DNA from: Falsarthrobacter nasiphocae
Lineage (GTDB): Bacteria; Actinomycetota; Actinomycetes; Actinomycetales; Micrococcaceae
Direction of reading: 5' to 3'
DNA: 64,000 bases
Assembly: GCF_031456275.1 (NCBI RefSeq)
Contig: NZ_JAVDUI010000001.1
Span: 806,001-870,000, forward strand
Part shown: one piece after another, positions 17,344 to 24,955 of the stretch
Numbering within the stretch: the stretch's first letter is position 1
Layout: each line of letters starts with the position of its first letter
Position numbers and translations under genes: made by a program
Notes under the pieces: generated by a model
Told to the model about the DNA's origin: nothing
Databases searched by the model: none
The model's input: only the letters and a program-made list of their open reading frames with translations

Positions 17344-17395
17344 GATAGTCACGCTGACGCAGCCCCACGCGTCTCCCCACACCGAGGAGTGACCA

Positions 17396-18274
17396 ATGAT
17401 GTTCTCCGCCTCAGATGCGGCTCACGCTGTCCCCCGACCCGCGCCGGACGCGCACAAGTACTCCCGCGGCGTCGTCGGCCTCTCCACCGGAACGGCCCGC
17501 TACCCGGGAGCGGCCGTCCTCGGAGTCCGCGCGGCCCTCGCCGCTGGCGTGGGCATGGTCCGGTATCGGGGGCCGGAGTCCGTGGCGCACCTTGTCCTCG
17601 CCTCCCGCCCCGAGGCCGTCGTTGAGCCCCGCGAGGGGGCGCCCGGACACTGTCAGGCGTGGGTGATCGGCTCCGGCATGGAGGAGGACGACGACGCGGC
17701 CGCCGAACTCGACCGCCTCTCCTCAGACCTTCGCTCGCGCGGCGGGGTGCTCGTGGTGGATGCGGGCGCGCTCGGCGCGGTCCGGGCCCTCCGCCTCGGG
17801 GAGCGGCTGGGCGAGCGGGCCATCCTCACGCCGCACGCGGGCGAGCTTGCCCGCCTGGCCTCCGCCGCCGGGGCCGAGGTGTCCCGCGAGCGCGTCGAGG
17901 CCGAGCCGGCCGACTGGGCCGCGCGCATGTCAGAAGACCTCGGCTGCACGGTCCTCCTCAAGGGGCGCACCACCGTCGTGGCCTCCCCTGACGGAACCCG
18001 CGTCCCCGTCCGTGCCGGCCACCCGTGGCTCGCGACTGCCGGAACCGGCGACCTCCTCGCGGGCGTCATCGGCGCCCTCGCGGCCACGAGCGAGGCCGGG
18101 CCCCTGGACGTCGCCGCCGCCGGGGCGTGGATCCACGGGCGGGCGGGGCGCACCGCCGCGGACTCCGGCCCGTTCGGCGCCTCCGACCTGCCGCCGGCCA
18201 TCCGCCGGGTGGTCCGCGGACTCACCTCGCTTCACGGCCCCGACGACACCGAGCACACCAGGAGCATGTCATGA
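17396..18274 (+). CDS. nnrD: ADP-dependent NAD(P)H-hydrate dehydratase
   Basis: This repair enzyme restores NAD(P)H from its hydrated form. The 292-residue protein has a ribokinase-like fold: HKYSRGVVGLSTG at the start, the substrate region GVGMVRYRGP, the central IGSGM, LTPHAGELARL and the nucleotide/catalytic motif LATAGTGDLLAGVIGAL. Most bacterial NnrD is fused to the epimerase NnrE; here the epimerase domain is absent, leaving a stand-alone dehydratase. ATG 17396 follows GAGGAG at 17383-17388. It overlaps the glycerate kinase gene by 4 bases (ATGA). Confidence 0.9.
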   Translation: MMFSASDAAHAVPRPAPDAHKYSRGVVGLSTGTARYPGAAVLGVRAALAAGVGMVRYRGPESVAHLVLASRPEAVVEPREGAPGHCQAWVIGSGMEEDDDAAAELDRLSSDLRSRGGVLVVDAGALGAVRALRLGERLGERAILTPHAGELARLASAAGAEVSRERVEAEPADWAARMSEDLGCTVLLKGRTTVVASPDGTRVPVRAGHPWLATAGTGDLLAGVIGALAATSEAGPLDVAAAGAWIHGRAGRTAADSGPFGASDLPPAIRRVVRGLTSLHGPDDTEHTRSMS

Positions 18275-19368
18275 CGCCACGGCGCATCCTTCTCTGCCTC
18301 GACAAGTTCAAGGGCTCCCTCACCGCAGAGGAGGCCACGGCCGCGCTGCGCCGCGGCCTGCTCTCCCGGGACCCCGATCTGGGCATCGAGGACATGCCCG
18401 TGGCCGACGGGGGCGACGGCACGCTCGACGTCTTCCTGGCCCGCGGATATCGGGCCGTCGACGTCACGGTGACCGGCCCGCGCGGCGACGAGGTCGAGAG
18501 CGTGATCGCGGTGGACGGCACCACCGCCGTCGTCGAGACAGCACGGACCTCCGGCCTGGTCATGATGGGCGAGCGGCCGCTGGACCCCCTCGGCGCCACG
18601 AGCCGCGGCGTGGGGGACGCGATCCGGGCCTCCCTCGACGCGGGCGCGCAGCGGATCATCCTCGGGCTGGGCGGGAGCGCGACGACCGACGGCGGCGCCG
18701 GGATGCTCCAAGCCCTTGGGGCGCGTCTACTCGACTCTGCCGGCAGAGACCTCGGGCCAGGCGGCGGCGTGCTCGGCGGCCTCGCGGCGGTGGACCTGTC
18801 CGGACTCGACCCCCGTCTCGCGGACGCAGACGTCGTCCTCGCCTCCGACGTCACGAACCCCCTCACGGGGCCAAGCGGCGCGGCGGCGGTCTACGGGCCT
18901 CAGAAGGGCGCGAGCGAGGCGGACGTCGAGACGCTCGACGCCGGGCTCGCTCGCCTCGGCGAGCTCCTCGACCCGAACGCCATGGACCGGCCAGGGGCAG
19001 GCGCCGCCGGGGGCATCGGCTACGCGGCCCTCGCCGCGCTCGGCGCGCAGTTCCGCCCCGGCATCGAGATCGTCCTTGAGGCGCTCGGCGCACGGGAGGC
19101 CATGGCCCGCGCGGACCTCGTCATCACGGGCGAAGGGCGTCTCGACGAGCAGTCGCTCCAGGGCAAGGCACCGAGCGGCGTCCTCGACCTCGCGGCGTCC
19201 CTTGGTGTGCCGGTCACCGCGGTGTGCGGCCTCAACGAGCTCGGCCCGGACGGGCACGGGTTCACGGCCGTCTATGCCCTCGCGGATATCGCCCCGGACG
19301 CCGAGACCAGCATGCGGGAGGCCGCGCGGCTCCTCGAGGAGCTCGGCGCACGCCTCGACCTCGGCTGA
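18271..19368 (+). CDS. Glycerate kinase (GlxK/GarK family)
   Basis: This glycerate 2-kinase-type enzyme has 365 residues (usual 360-380). It begins with the family signature LCLDKFKGSLTAEEA, followed by MPVADGGDGTLDV, the glycine-rich LGLGGSATTDGGAGMLQALGA and ASDVTNPLTG, and ends with LVITGEGRLDEQSLQGKAP. It phosphorylates glycerate, feeding glyoxylate- or sugar-acid-derived carbon into glycolysis. It is translationally coupled to nnrD through an ATGA overlap, a pairing without obvious metabolic link. Confidence 0.94.
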   Translation: MTPRRILLCLDKFKGSLTAEEATAALRRGLLSRDPDLGIEDMPVADGGDGTLDVFLARGYRAVDVTVTGPRGDEVESVIAVDGTTAVVETARTSGLVMMGERPLDPLGATSRGVGDAIRASLDAGAQRIILGLGGSATTDGGAGMLQALGARLLDSAGRDLGPGGGVLGGLAAVDLSGLDPRLADADVVLASDVTNPLTGPSGAAAVYGPQKGASEADVETLDAGLARLGELLDPNAMDRPGAGAAGGIGYAALAALGAQFRPGIEIVLEALGAREAMARADLVITGEGRLDEQSLQGKAPSGVLDLAASLGVPVTAVCGLNELGPDGHGFTAVYALADIAPDAETSMREAARLLEELGARLDLG

Positions 19369-19415
19369 GGGCGGGTGGCCCCAAACCGGGCGGTCCCGGA
19401 CACGGCGTCAATCCC

Positions 19416-19441
19416 AGGGCCGGAGTCAGTCCTGAGGGCCG
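19416..19441. repeat. 26-bp direct repeat, copy 1
   Basis: Identical to 19453-19478, 37 bases apart. Copy 1 lies between the glycerate kinase gene and the convergent flavoprotein gene. Confidence 0.8.
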
Positions 19442-19452
19442 GCTTCCGCTCT

Positions 19453-19478
19453 AGGGCCGGAGTCAGTCCTGAGGGCCG
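19453..19478. repeat. 26-bp direct repeat, copy 2
   Basis: Identical to 19416-19441. This copy contains the stop codon and last codons of the minus-strand flavoprotein gene, so copy 1 is likely a small duplication of that gene end. Confidence 0.8.
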
Positions 19479-21421
19479 CGCCGCAGGACAGAGTCCGCGA
19501 TGGCGTCTGCATCCGCGATGGTCAGGGCCGAGCCGAGCCAGGCGCCGTCCGATTCCGCCGCGATCGCCGTCCCCCACTCAAGGGAGGACAGCTGGAGGCC
19601 AAGGCAGTGCAGCCCCGGCGTGGGCGTCCCCCCGGAGCCGAGCATGACCCGGTCCGTGCCCGTCACCGCAAAGCCGGTGCCGGAGTACTCGACGCCGTCC
19701 ACGATGAGCCGGTGCGGCCGGGCCAGGCCCTCCTCCCCCAGCGCCTTGACCAGCGGAGACGCCAGCGCGGCCACGGCGTTGACAGGCATCATGGCCTCCA
19801 CAAGCCACGACCCTTCGAGCTTCTGACCCTCCACCCACGGCGACGTCACCCGGAACCGGCCCGTGGCCGTGTCCGTGACGACGACGGGGCTCGGGCCGGC
19901 CACCTCGACCACGCCCGCACGCACGAGGGCCGCAAACTCGGCGATGCGCCGCGAGGGCGGGCCCGAGGCCAGCCCCTCGACCAGCGGCTCGAACCATCCG
20001 CGCAGCCGACGGTGCCGCGACTCCTCCGTGAGAATCCCGCGGGCCACGAATCCCTTGAGCGCCCACCGGGCCTGGTTGAGGGCGAAGACCGCGTGCTGAC
20101 GCGGCGATCCAGCGGGGTTCATCGCCGTGCGGGCGTCCATCTCCACGGCCTCAAGGACGGCGAGCCTGTGCTCCTCCGGGCTTGAGAAGGAGCGCCCGAC
20201 GAGAAGCCGAGCCTCCTTCTCGAGATCGAGCCGCTCCTCCTCCGGGCGGCCGTCGACAAACGCGCCGAGGCGAGCCAACGCGGACTCCGGGCTGCCACCG
20301 CCGCGGGCCTCCTCGCGGATCGCCTCCAGCTCGCCTGCCGCCTCGGGCGCCGCTACCGCCCAGTAAGCGAGGTCCGCGTCGGCCCGAATGAGCGGCCAGA
20401 TCTCGGAATCGAAGTCCCGCGGGCCCTCCGCCAGCAGGGCCTCGAAGCGCTCCACCGTGGCGAACGCCCCCTCACGGGGCTCCTCCCCGGGCACGAAGTC
20501 CGGCTTGGCCGCGTACGGCAGCCCCCGGCGGGAGAGCGCGACGACGCGAGGCTCCCGGCCACTGCGCGAGTACTCGAGCTGCCCGTCCTCCAGCGTGCTG
20601 AAAGACCCGCCGCGGCCCTGCGTCAGCTCCGAGACGACATCAAAGAAGTTCAGGCCCATGCCGCGAATGACGACGCCCTCACCCGCGGGGATCCGGGACC
20701 AGTCGATATCGCACGGGATGCCCGGCGGGAAGTACCGCTCCCCCGCCCGGGCGAGGGCCTTGGCCTGTCCCGGGTTCAGCTCTGCGTCCACGTGGCCGAG
20801 CGCAAGAATGACGGCGTCGTGCACCCGATCCTCCCCGCCCGCCCGCAGACGGAAGGGGCCGGCGTGAGGCGCGTCCGGCCAGACGCGCTCCACCGCGGCG
20901 CGGACGTGCTCAAGGGTGACGCCCGCAGGCAGGGCCGCGCGCAGGGACGCCGCGACGCACTCGAGGTACGCGCCATAGACGGCGCGGCGGGGGTAGTCGG
21001 TGGGGGTGAGGGAATCGAGCTCCCGCTGCTCGGCCTCGGTCAGCCCGAACCCCGGCAGCGCCGCCACGACGTCCCGCCACGAGGCTCGGAAGCGATTGAA
21101 CGTCAGGCCGCCCAGGACGGAGCGCGGGGTGTCCAGGCCCAGCGAGCGGGCGTCCTCCACCGTGGCATCCGAGGGCACGGCCGTGGGGAACGCGACCGGG
21201 GTGTTCATGAGGAACTGCGAGGACTGGTCCCGGCGCCACACGCGGCCGGACCCCAGCTCGAACGTCTCGTAGACCGTGATCTCGCACCCGCGGCCGGACG
21301 CCGCCGCCCGCGAGACGATGCGCTCCACCGCCGAGATCCCCCGCGGACCGCCCCCGACCACCGCGACCCTCACGGGCGCACTGGGGCTGACATGGTCTTC
21401 GGCGGCGGCAGGATGGGTCAT
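19463..21421 (-). CDS. FAD/NAD(P)-binding protein
   Basis: This large flavoprotein has 652 residues. An N-terminal dinucleotide-binding motif (VAVVGGGPRGISAVERI, about residues 18-34) starts a Rossmann fold. A second nucleotide-binding region is suggested by AVILALGHVD and VVIRGMGLNFFDV. It matches the FAD/NAD(P)-binding group of bacterial proteins related to flavin monooxygenases and hydroxyacylglutathione-like FAD proteins, whose substrates are mostly unknown. It is a single-gene unit; its 3' end is part of a 26-bp direct repeat. The upstream GAAGG is only two bases from the ATG, so the downstream GTG (VSPSAPVRV) is an alternative start. Confidence 0.8.
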   Translation of the reverse strand: MTHPAAAEDHVSPSAPVRVAVVGGGPRGISAVERIVSRAAASGRGCEITVYETFELGSGRVWRRDQSSQFLMNTPVAFPTAVPSDATVEDARSLGLDTPRSVLGGLTFNRFRASWRDVVAALPGFGLTEAEQRELDSLTPTDYPRRAVYGAYLECVAASLRAALPAGVTLEHVRAAVERVWPDAPHAGPFRLRAGGEDRVHDAVILALGHVDAELNPGQAKALARAGERYFPPGIPCDIDWSRIPAGEGVVIRGMGLNFFDVVSELTQGRGGSFSTLEDGQLEYSRSGREPRVVALSRRGLPYAAKPDFVPGEEPREGAFATVERFEALLAEGPRDFDSEIWPLIRADADLAYWAVAAPEAAGELEAIREEARGGGSPESALARLGAFVDGRPEEERLDLEKEARLLVGRSFSSPEEHRLAVLEAVEMDARTAMNPAGSPRQHAVFALNQARWALKGFVARGILTEESRHRRLRGWFEPLVEGLASGPPSRRIAEFAALVRAGVVEVAGPSPVVVTDTATGRFRVTSPWVEGQKLEGSWLVEAMMPVNAVAALASPLVKALGEEGLARPHRLIVDGVEYSGTGFAVTGTDRVMLGSGGTPTPGLHCLGLQLSSLEWGTAIAAESDGAWLGSALTIADADAIADSVLRRGPQD

Positions 21422-21459
21422 AGCCTTCAGGATATCGCGGCCCCTTGGCGGGCGGCATG

Positions 21460-21488
21460 TTGCTCACACCCCCGCTAGTCGGTACTCT
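21460..21488 (+). promoter_or_regulatory. Promoter of tRNA-Ser(GCT)
   Basis: TTGCTC (21460-21465) and TACTCT (21483-21488) are separated by exactly 17 bases, 37 bases upstream of the tRNA. This is a good sigma-70-type match for a stable-RNA gene. Confidence 0.6.
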
Positions 21489-21525
21489 GGATGAGTTGAT
21501 CCCTCCTCGGAGCGGCTCAACGGAT

Positions 21526-21614
21526 GGAGACGTGCCAGAGCGGCCGAATGGACTTCACTGCTAATGAAGGGTCCGGGGAAACTTGGACCGGGGGTTCAAA
21601 TCCCCCCGTCTCCG
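21526..21614 (+). tRNA. tRNA-Ser (anticodon GCT)
   Basis: A class II tRNA, 89 nt: acceptor GGAGACG/CGTCTCC, anticodon stem CTTCA/TGAAG around CTGCTAA, long variable arm with GGTCC...GGACC pairing, and T-arm GGGGGTTCAAATCCCCC. The discriminator G is followed by CC-G, so CCA is not encoded. Confidence 0.96.
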
Positions 21615-21620
21615 CCGAAC

Positions 21621-21657
21621 AGCCGGGCTCCCGTCATCGTGACGGGGGCCCGGCTTT
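21621..21657 (+). terminator. Terminator of tRNA-Ser(GCT)
   Basis: Stem AGCCGGGC pairing with GCCCGGCT, extended inside by TCCCGTCA/TGACGGGG, followed by TTT. It lies 7 bases after the tRNA. Confidence 0.85.
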
Positions 21658-21770
21658 CGTTTGCCCTGTCCCCCTCCCGTTCCGTGGCGACTTTCGCCCC
21701 GAAAACCGCGCCCCAACGTGCGAACCTCACCCCGCAACGGGATGGTGGGTGGCGGGAGGTGCCAGGCGCG

Positions 21771-22526
21771 TCAGGCGCGGCGCAACGGTGGGCTGAGGAA
21801 CGCCGGGCGCAGCGGATCCCCCGTGACACGCGGCCGGTACACCTTCGCCGGGGCCCCGCGCCCGCCCGATGCGAGGTACCGCTCCCCCGTCTCCTCGAGC
21901 GTCCCCGAGGCGAGGATCTTGCGCTGAAAGTTGCCCGGATCCAAGTCCACGCCCCACACAGCCGCATAGACCATGCGGATCTGGGACAGCGTGAACGCCT
22001 CCGGAAGAAACCGCGCCGCAACAAGCGTGAACTCCATGCGGGAGGCGATGCGCTCGATCGCGTCCTCCAGAATCTCGGCGTGGTCGAACGCCATCTCGGC
22101 CCCCTTGAGGTCCGCGCACCGCGTCCACTGGGTCTGCCCGTCCGCGACGACCTTCGGCAGGCGCGCGTTCATCGTCGCGGCGATGCCCACATGCGCCACG
22201 GACACGACGCGCATGCGGGGATCCCGGTCCGGGGCCGTGTACGTCTTGAGCTGCTCCACGGCCACGCTGGTGCCGAGGCCCGTCTTCTCCCGGGCGATGC
22301 GCTCCGCGGCCTCGCCCGCAGACTCGGTCTCCCCGAGGAAGCCGCTCGGAAGCCCGAGGCGCCCCTCAAACGGGTGCGAGGCGCGGCGGCGCGTCAGCAC
22401 GAAAAGCTCGCCCCGCTCGACGGCGAGCAGCGCGAGGTCGGCAGTGACGGCGAAAGGAGGGTGGTCAGCAGGGTTGTAGGCCGCGAGGAAGGACTCCTCA
22501 GGCCCGGTCCCCGAAACGTCAGGCAC
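21771..22526 (-). CDS. Nudix-domain protein with winged helix, NrtR-like regulator
   Basis: The 251-residue protein combines an N-terminal Nudix domain (about 20-165) with a C-terminal winged helix (about 170-225, FTLSQIRMVYAAVWG and NFQRKILASG), the architecture of NrtR regulators of NAD metabolism, which bind ADP-ribose. The Nudix box reads ERIAREKTGL where REUXEEXGU is expected: the first and last catalytic Glu are Ile and Lys, so hydrolysis is unlikely and a sensing role fits. GTG 22526 directly follows the TGA of the upstream membrane-protein gene, so they are coupled. Target genes are not in this window. Confidence 0.82.
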   Translation of the reverse strand: MPDVSGTGPEESFLAAYNPADHPPFAVTADLALLAVERGELFVLTRRRASHPFEGRLGLPSGFLGETESAGEAAERIAREKTGLGTSVAVEQLKTYTAPDRDPRMRVVSVAHVGIAATMNARLPKVVADGQTQWTRCADLKGAEMAFDHAEILEDAIERIASRMEFTLVAARFLPEAFTLSQIRMVYAAVWGVDLDPGNFQRKILASGTLEETGERYLASGGRGAPAKVYRPRVTGDPLRPAFLSPPLRRA

Positions 22527-22949
22527 TCAGCGGCCGCGAGGCGCGTCGTCGTCGCCCTTGCCGAAGCCCTCCAGGCCGTCAAGGCGACCGTCCGTGAACG
22601 GATCCCCCAGAGGCTCGGAGCTGAAGGCTCCGTCCGCCCACGGGGCCGCCGGGCCCTGATGCTGCTGGGGGTGCTTGGCGAGCGCGGCGACGGCCACCGT
22701 GGACTCGAAGAGCGTGGCCTTCGTGGCCTTCTGGTAGGTCTCGACGGCCTCCCGCTGGCGGCCCTGCGCGATGCACGCGTAGACCTGCCGGTGCGCGTCC
22801 GCGTCCAGCTTGGCGCTCGCCTCCCGCGCGAAATCGGGCGAGGCCGAGTCCTCGATGCCCTGCGCGACGGCGCCCCGACCACGGCGAACGAGCATGAACA
22901 CGAGGCCCGCGACGGCCACGGCGACGAAGATCCACCAGAGATAGTCCAT
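22527..22949 (-). CDS. Membrane-anchored hypothetical protein
   Basis: The protein has 140 residues with a single N-terminal helix (residues 4-22, WWIFVAVAVAGLVFMLV) followed by an Arg-rich cytoplasmic edge. A helical region (about 45-95) has ARQ/EAVETYQKATKA-like features reminiscent of a TPR-type helix pair. The Gly/Asp-rich tail looks disordered. No family is recognised with confidence. It precedes the NrtR-like gene without a gap and is divergent, across 35 bases, from an aldo/keto reductase. Confidence 0.65.
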   Translation of the reverse strand: MDYLWWIFVAVAVAGLVFMLVRRGRGAVAQGIEDSASPDFAREASAKLDADAHRQVYACIAQGRQREAVETYQKATKATLFESTVAVAALAKHPQQHQGPAAPWADGAFSSEPLGDPFTDGRLDGLEGFGKGDDDAPRGR

Positions 22950-22984
22950 GGCCCAAGGTTATCGGGCCTGGCAGAGTGTCGCCT

Positions 22985-24010
22985 ATGAAGATGAACATGC
23001 TCGGCCCCACCGGTCTCGCCGCCTCGGAATACGCGCTCGGCACGATGACGTTCGGAGGGGCCACCGATGAGGCCACGGCCTTCGCCATGATGGACAGGTA
23101 CGTGGAGGCCGGCGGCAACGTCATCGACACGGCCGACATCTACAACCTGGGGGCCAGCGAGGAGATCGTGGGCCGCTGGCTGGCTGCGCGCCCCGACGCC
23201 GCCCCGGACGTGGTTCTCGCGTCCAAGGCCCGGTTCGGCACGGGCGAGCGGGACGGCGTGAACCAGCGCGGCTACGGCCGGAAGTTCCTCCACGACTCGC
23301 TGGAGGGCTCGCTGCGACGGCTCGGCGTCGACTCCATTGACCTCTTCCAGCTGCACGCCTGGGACCCGCGCACGCCCATCACCGAGGCGCTGCGCTTCCT
23401 CAACGACGCCATGGCCGCGGGCAGGATCCACGCCTACGGCCTCTCGAACTTCACGGGCTGGCAGATCACCAAGACGGTCTATGAGGCGCGCCTGCACGGC
23501 TGGGCCGAGCCGGTGAGCATTCAGCCCCAGTACTCGCTTCTGGTGCGGGAGATCGAGTCGGAGATCCTGGACGCGGCCGACGACGCCGGGATGGCCGTTC
23601 TGCCCTGGTCGCCGCTGGCCGGCGGGTGGCTGTCCGGCAAGTACCGCAAGGATGACGAGCCGAGTTCCGACTCGCGATTCGCAGGCCGGGCCGCGAACCT
23701 GCAGTCCTCGTGGGACGAGCGGAACGAGGACCCGCGCACGTGGGCCGTGCTGGGCGAGCTGGAGCGGATTGCCTCGGCCCACGGCTGCACCGTGCCGCAG
23801 GCCGCCCTCGCTTGGACCGCCGCGCAGCCCGGGATCACGAGCGTGCTCCTGGGCGCCCGGACGATGGAGCAGCTCGAGGACAACCTCGGCGCGGTCTCGG
23901 TGGAGCTGACCGCGGACGACATCGATGCTCTGAACCAGGTCTCGAAGCCTGCGCTGACGGAGTACCCGTACGGGGCGCCGGCGCTGGAGCAGCGTTCGCG
24001 GGACATCTGA
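22985..24010 (+). CDS. Aldo/keto reductase (YhdN/general stress type)
   Basis: This NADPH-dependent oxidoreductase has 341 residues, longer than the copy near 11 kb. Motifs are YALGTMTFGG, the catalytic Asp-Tyr pair in NVIDTADIYNLG, Lys in LASKARFG and His in LFQLHAWD. GLSNFTGWQ and the C-terminal VLLGARTMEQLEDNLGA bind NADP. The family resembles potassium-channel beta subunits and Bacillus YhdN. ATG 22985 gives the normal N-terminus; a GTG at 22976 is in frame. It shares only general fold similarity with the other aldo/keto reductase in the window. Confidence 0.92.
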   Translation: MKMNMLGPTGLAASEYALGTMTFGGATDEATAFAMMDRYVEAGGNVIDTADIYNLGASEEIVGRWLAARPDAAPDVVLASKARFGTGERDGVNQRGYGRKFLHDSLEGSLRRLGVDSIDLFQLHAWDPRTPITEALRFLNDAMAAGRIHAYGLSNFTGWQITKTVYEARLHGWAEPVSIQPQYSLLVREIESEILDAADDAGMAVLPWSPLAGGWLSGKYRKDDEPSSDSRFAGRAANLQSSWDERNEDPRTWAVLGELERIASAHGCTVPQAALAWTAAQPGITSVLLGARTMEQLEDNLGAVSVELTADDIDALNQVSKPALTEYPYGAPALEQRSRDI

Positions 24011-24051
24011 GGCGGGGCCGGGATGGGCTTGGCCCACGCTTCGGCTCACTC

Positions 24052-24080
24052 TTGACAAGGCGGGTTAGGGGGCTGATGAT
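24052..24080 (+). promoter_or_regulatory. Promoter of Tat-secreted protein gene
   Basis: A consensus TTGACA (24052-24057) is followed after 17 bases by GATGAT (24075-24080), in a locally A+T-rich stretch. The gene's ATG is 53 bases downstream with GAAAGG as ribosome site. Confidence 0.6.
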
Positions 24081-24133
24081 ATTCCAAATCATTCCCACGC
24101 ACGGTTTTCCCCCGTTTTTTTGAAAGGCCTGCC

Positions 24134-24907
24134 ATGGCTGCCCCCATCACCCGTCGCCGCGTTGCCCAGTACGCGGCCTGGACGGCCCCCGCCGTCGTCG
24201 CCATCGCCGCCGCACCAGGCGCCGCTGCGAGCCCCATTACAAGCTCTCCGCTCTGCGGACAGTCCATTTCCTTTACTTCGGACTGGGCGCAGATCACTGA
24301 GATTTCAGGCAGCCATACACCTGGACCCTCGGGCGCGTATTACATCCAAAATTATGGCGAGGGTGCCTCATACGGGTCTTGGGACAGCGGTGCCGATCCG
24401 GCATACCGAGCTTTCAGCGCCTACCACCTCGACTCTCTGTCCTACAGCGTCACCTATCCCGCGGTTGAAGCAGTAGCGGGCCAGGCACTGACGTTCACTT
24501 TCCCGCTCACCGTGGGCTACGCCAACGGCGATCCGCAGAACGCCATGGAGCAGCGGCTGGACATTGACATCGACGGGACCACTGTCTTCAAGGCCTCGAC
24601 TCGCTTGATCCCGTACTCTTCCAGCCAGTACTTCCCCACGAGCAGTGCGTACAGGACCGTGGGAACTGGCGCGGTCACCGCGGAGGGCCGCACCTCCCTC
24701 CCTGCGGGCACGACGTCATGGTCCTTTACCTGGACAGCCCCGTCAACGGGGACGTTCCCCATGACCTTCACGTTCTGGAAGGCGACGAACACGGGCCCCT
24801 ATGACCGAACGAGTCATGTCCACGACGCGCCCAGCACGACGGCACCGACGGACGTGATCGGCACCGACAAGTTGAGCGTCGGAGCCCTCGCGGTTTCCTG
24901 CGCCTAA
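24134..24907 (+). CDS. Tat-exported cell-surface or secreted protein
   Basis: The protein has 257 residues. An RRR motif at 7-9 followed by a Trp/Ala/Pro-rich hydrophobic stretch and an Ala-x-Ala-type site near residue 32 form a Tat-like signal peptide. The mature part is rich in Ser, Thr, Tyr and Gly with little charge, probably beta-sandwich; there is no cell-wall anchor. Base composition is visibly less GC-rich than its neighbours, suggesting acquisition or weak codon selection. The signal resembles that of the secreted protein at 32.1 kb (RR-x-VA, W-x-x-PA, AAP), so both may belong to one secreted family group. Function unknown. Confidence 0.75.
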   Translation: MAAPITRRRVAQYAAWTAPAVVAIAAAPGAAASPITSSPLCGQSISFTSDWAQITEISGSHTPGPSGAYYIQNYGEGASYGSWDSGADPAYRAFSAYHLDSLSYSVTYPAVEAVAGQALTFTFPLTVGYANGDPQNAMEQRLDIDIDGTTVFKASTRLIPYSSSQYFPTSSAYRTVGTGAVTAEGRTSLPAGTTSWSFTWTAPSTGTFPMTFTFWKATNTGPYDRTSHVHDAPSTTAPTDVIGTDKLSVGALAVSCA

Positions 24908-24955
24908 TCCGGCGATGGCGTGGGGCGGCCGGGGACCAAACAGGCGTCGAAGGGG

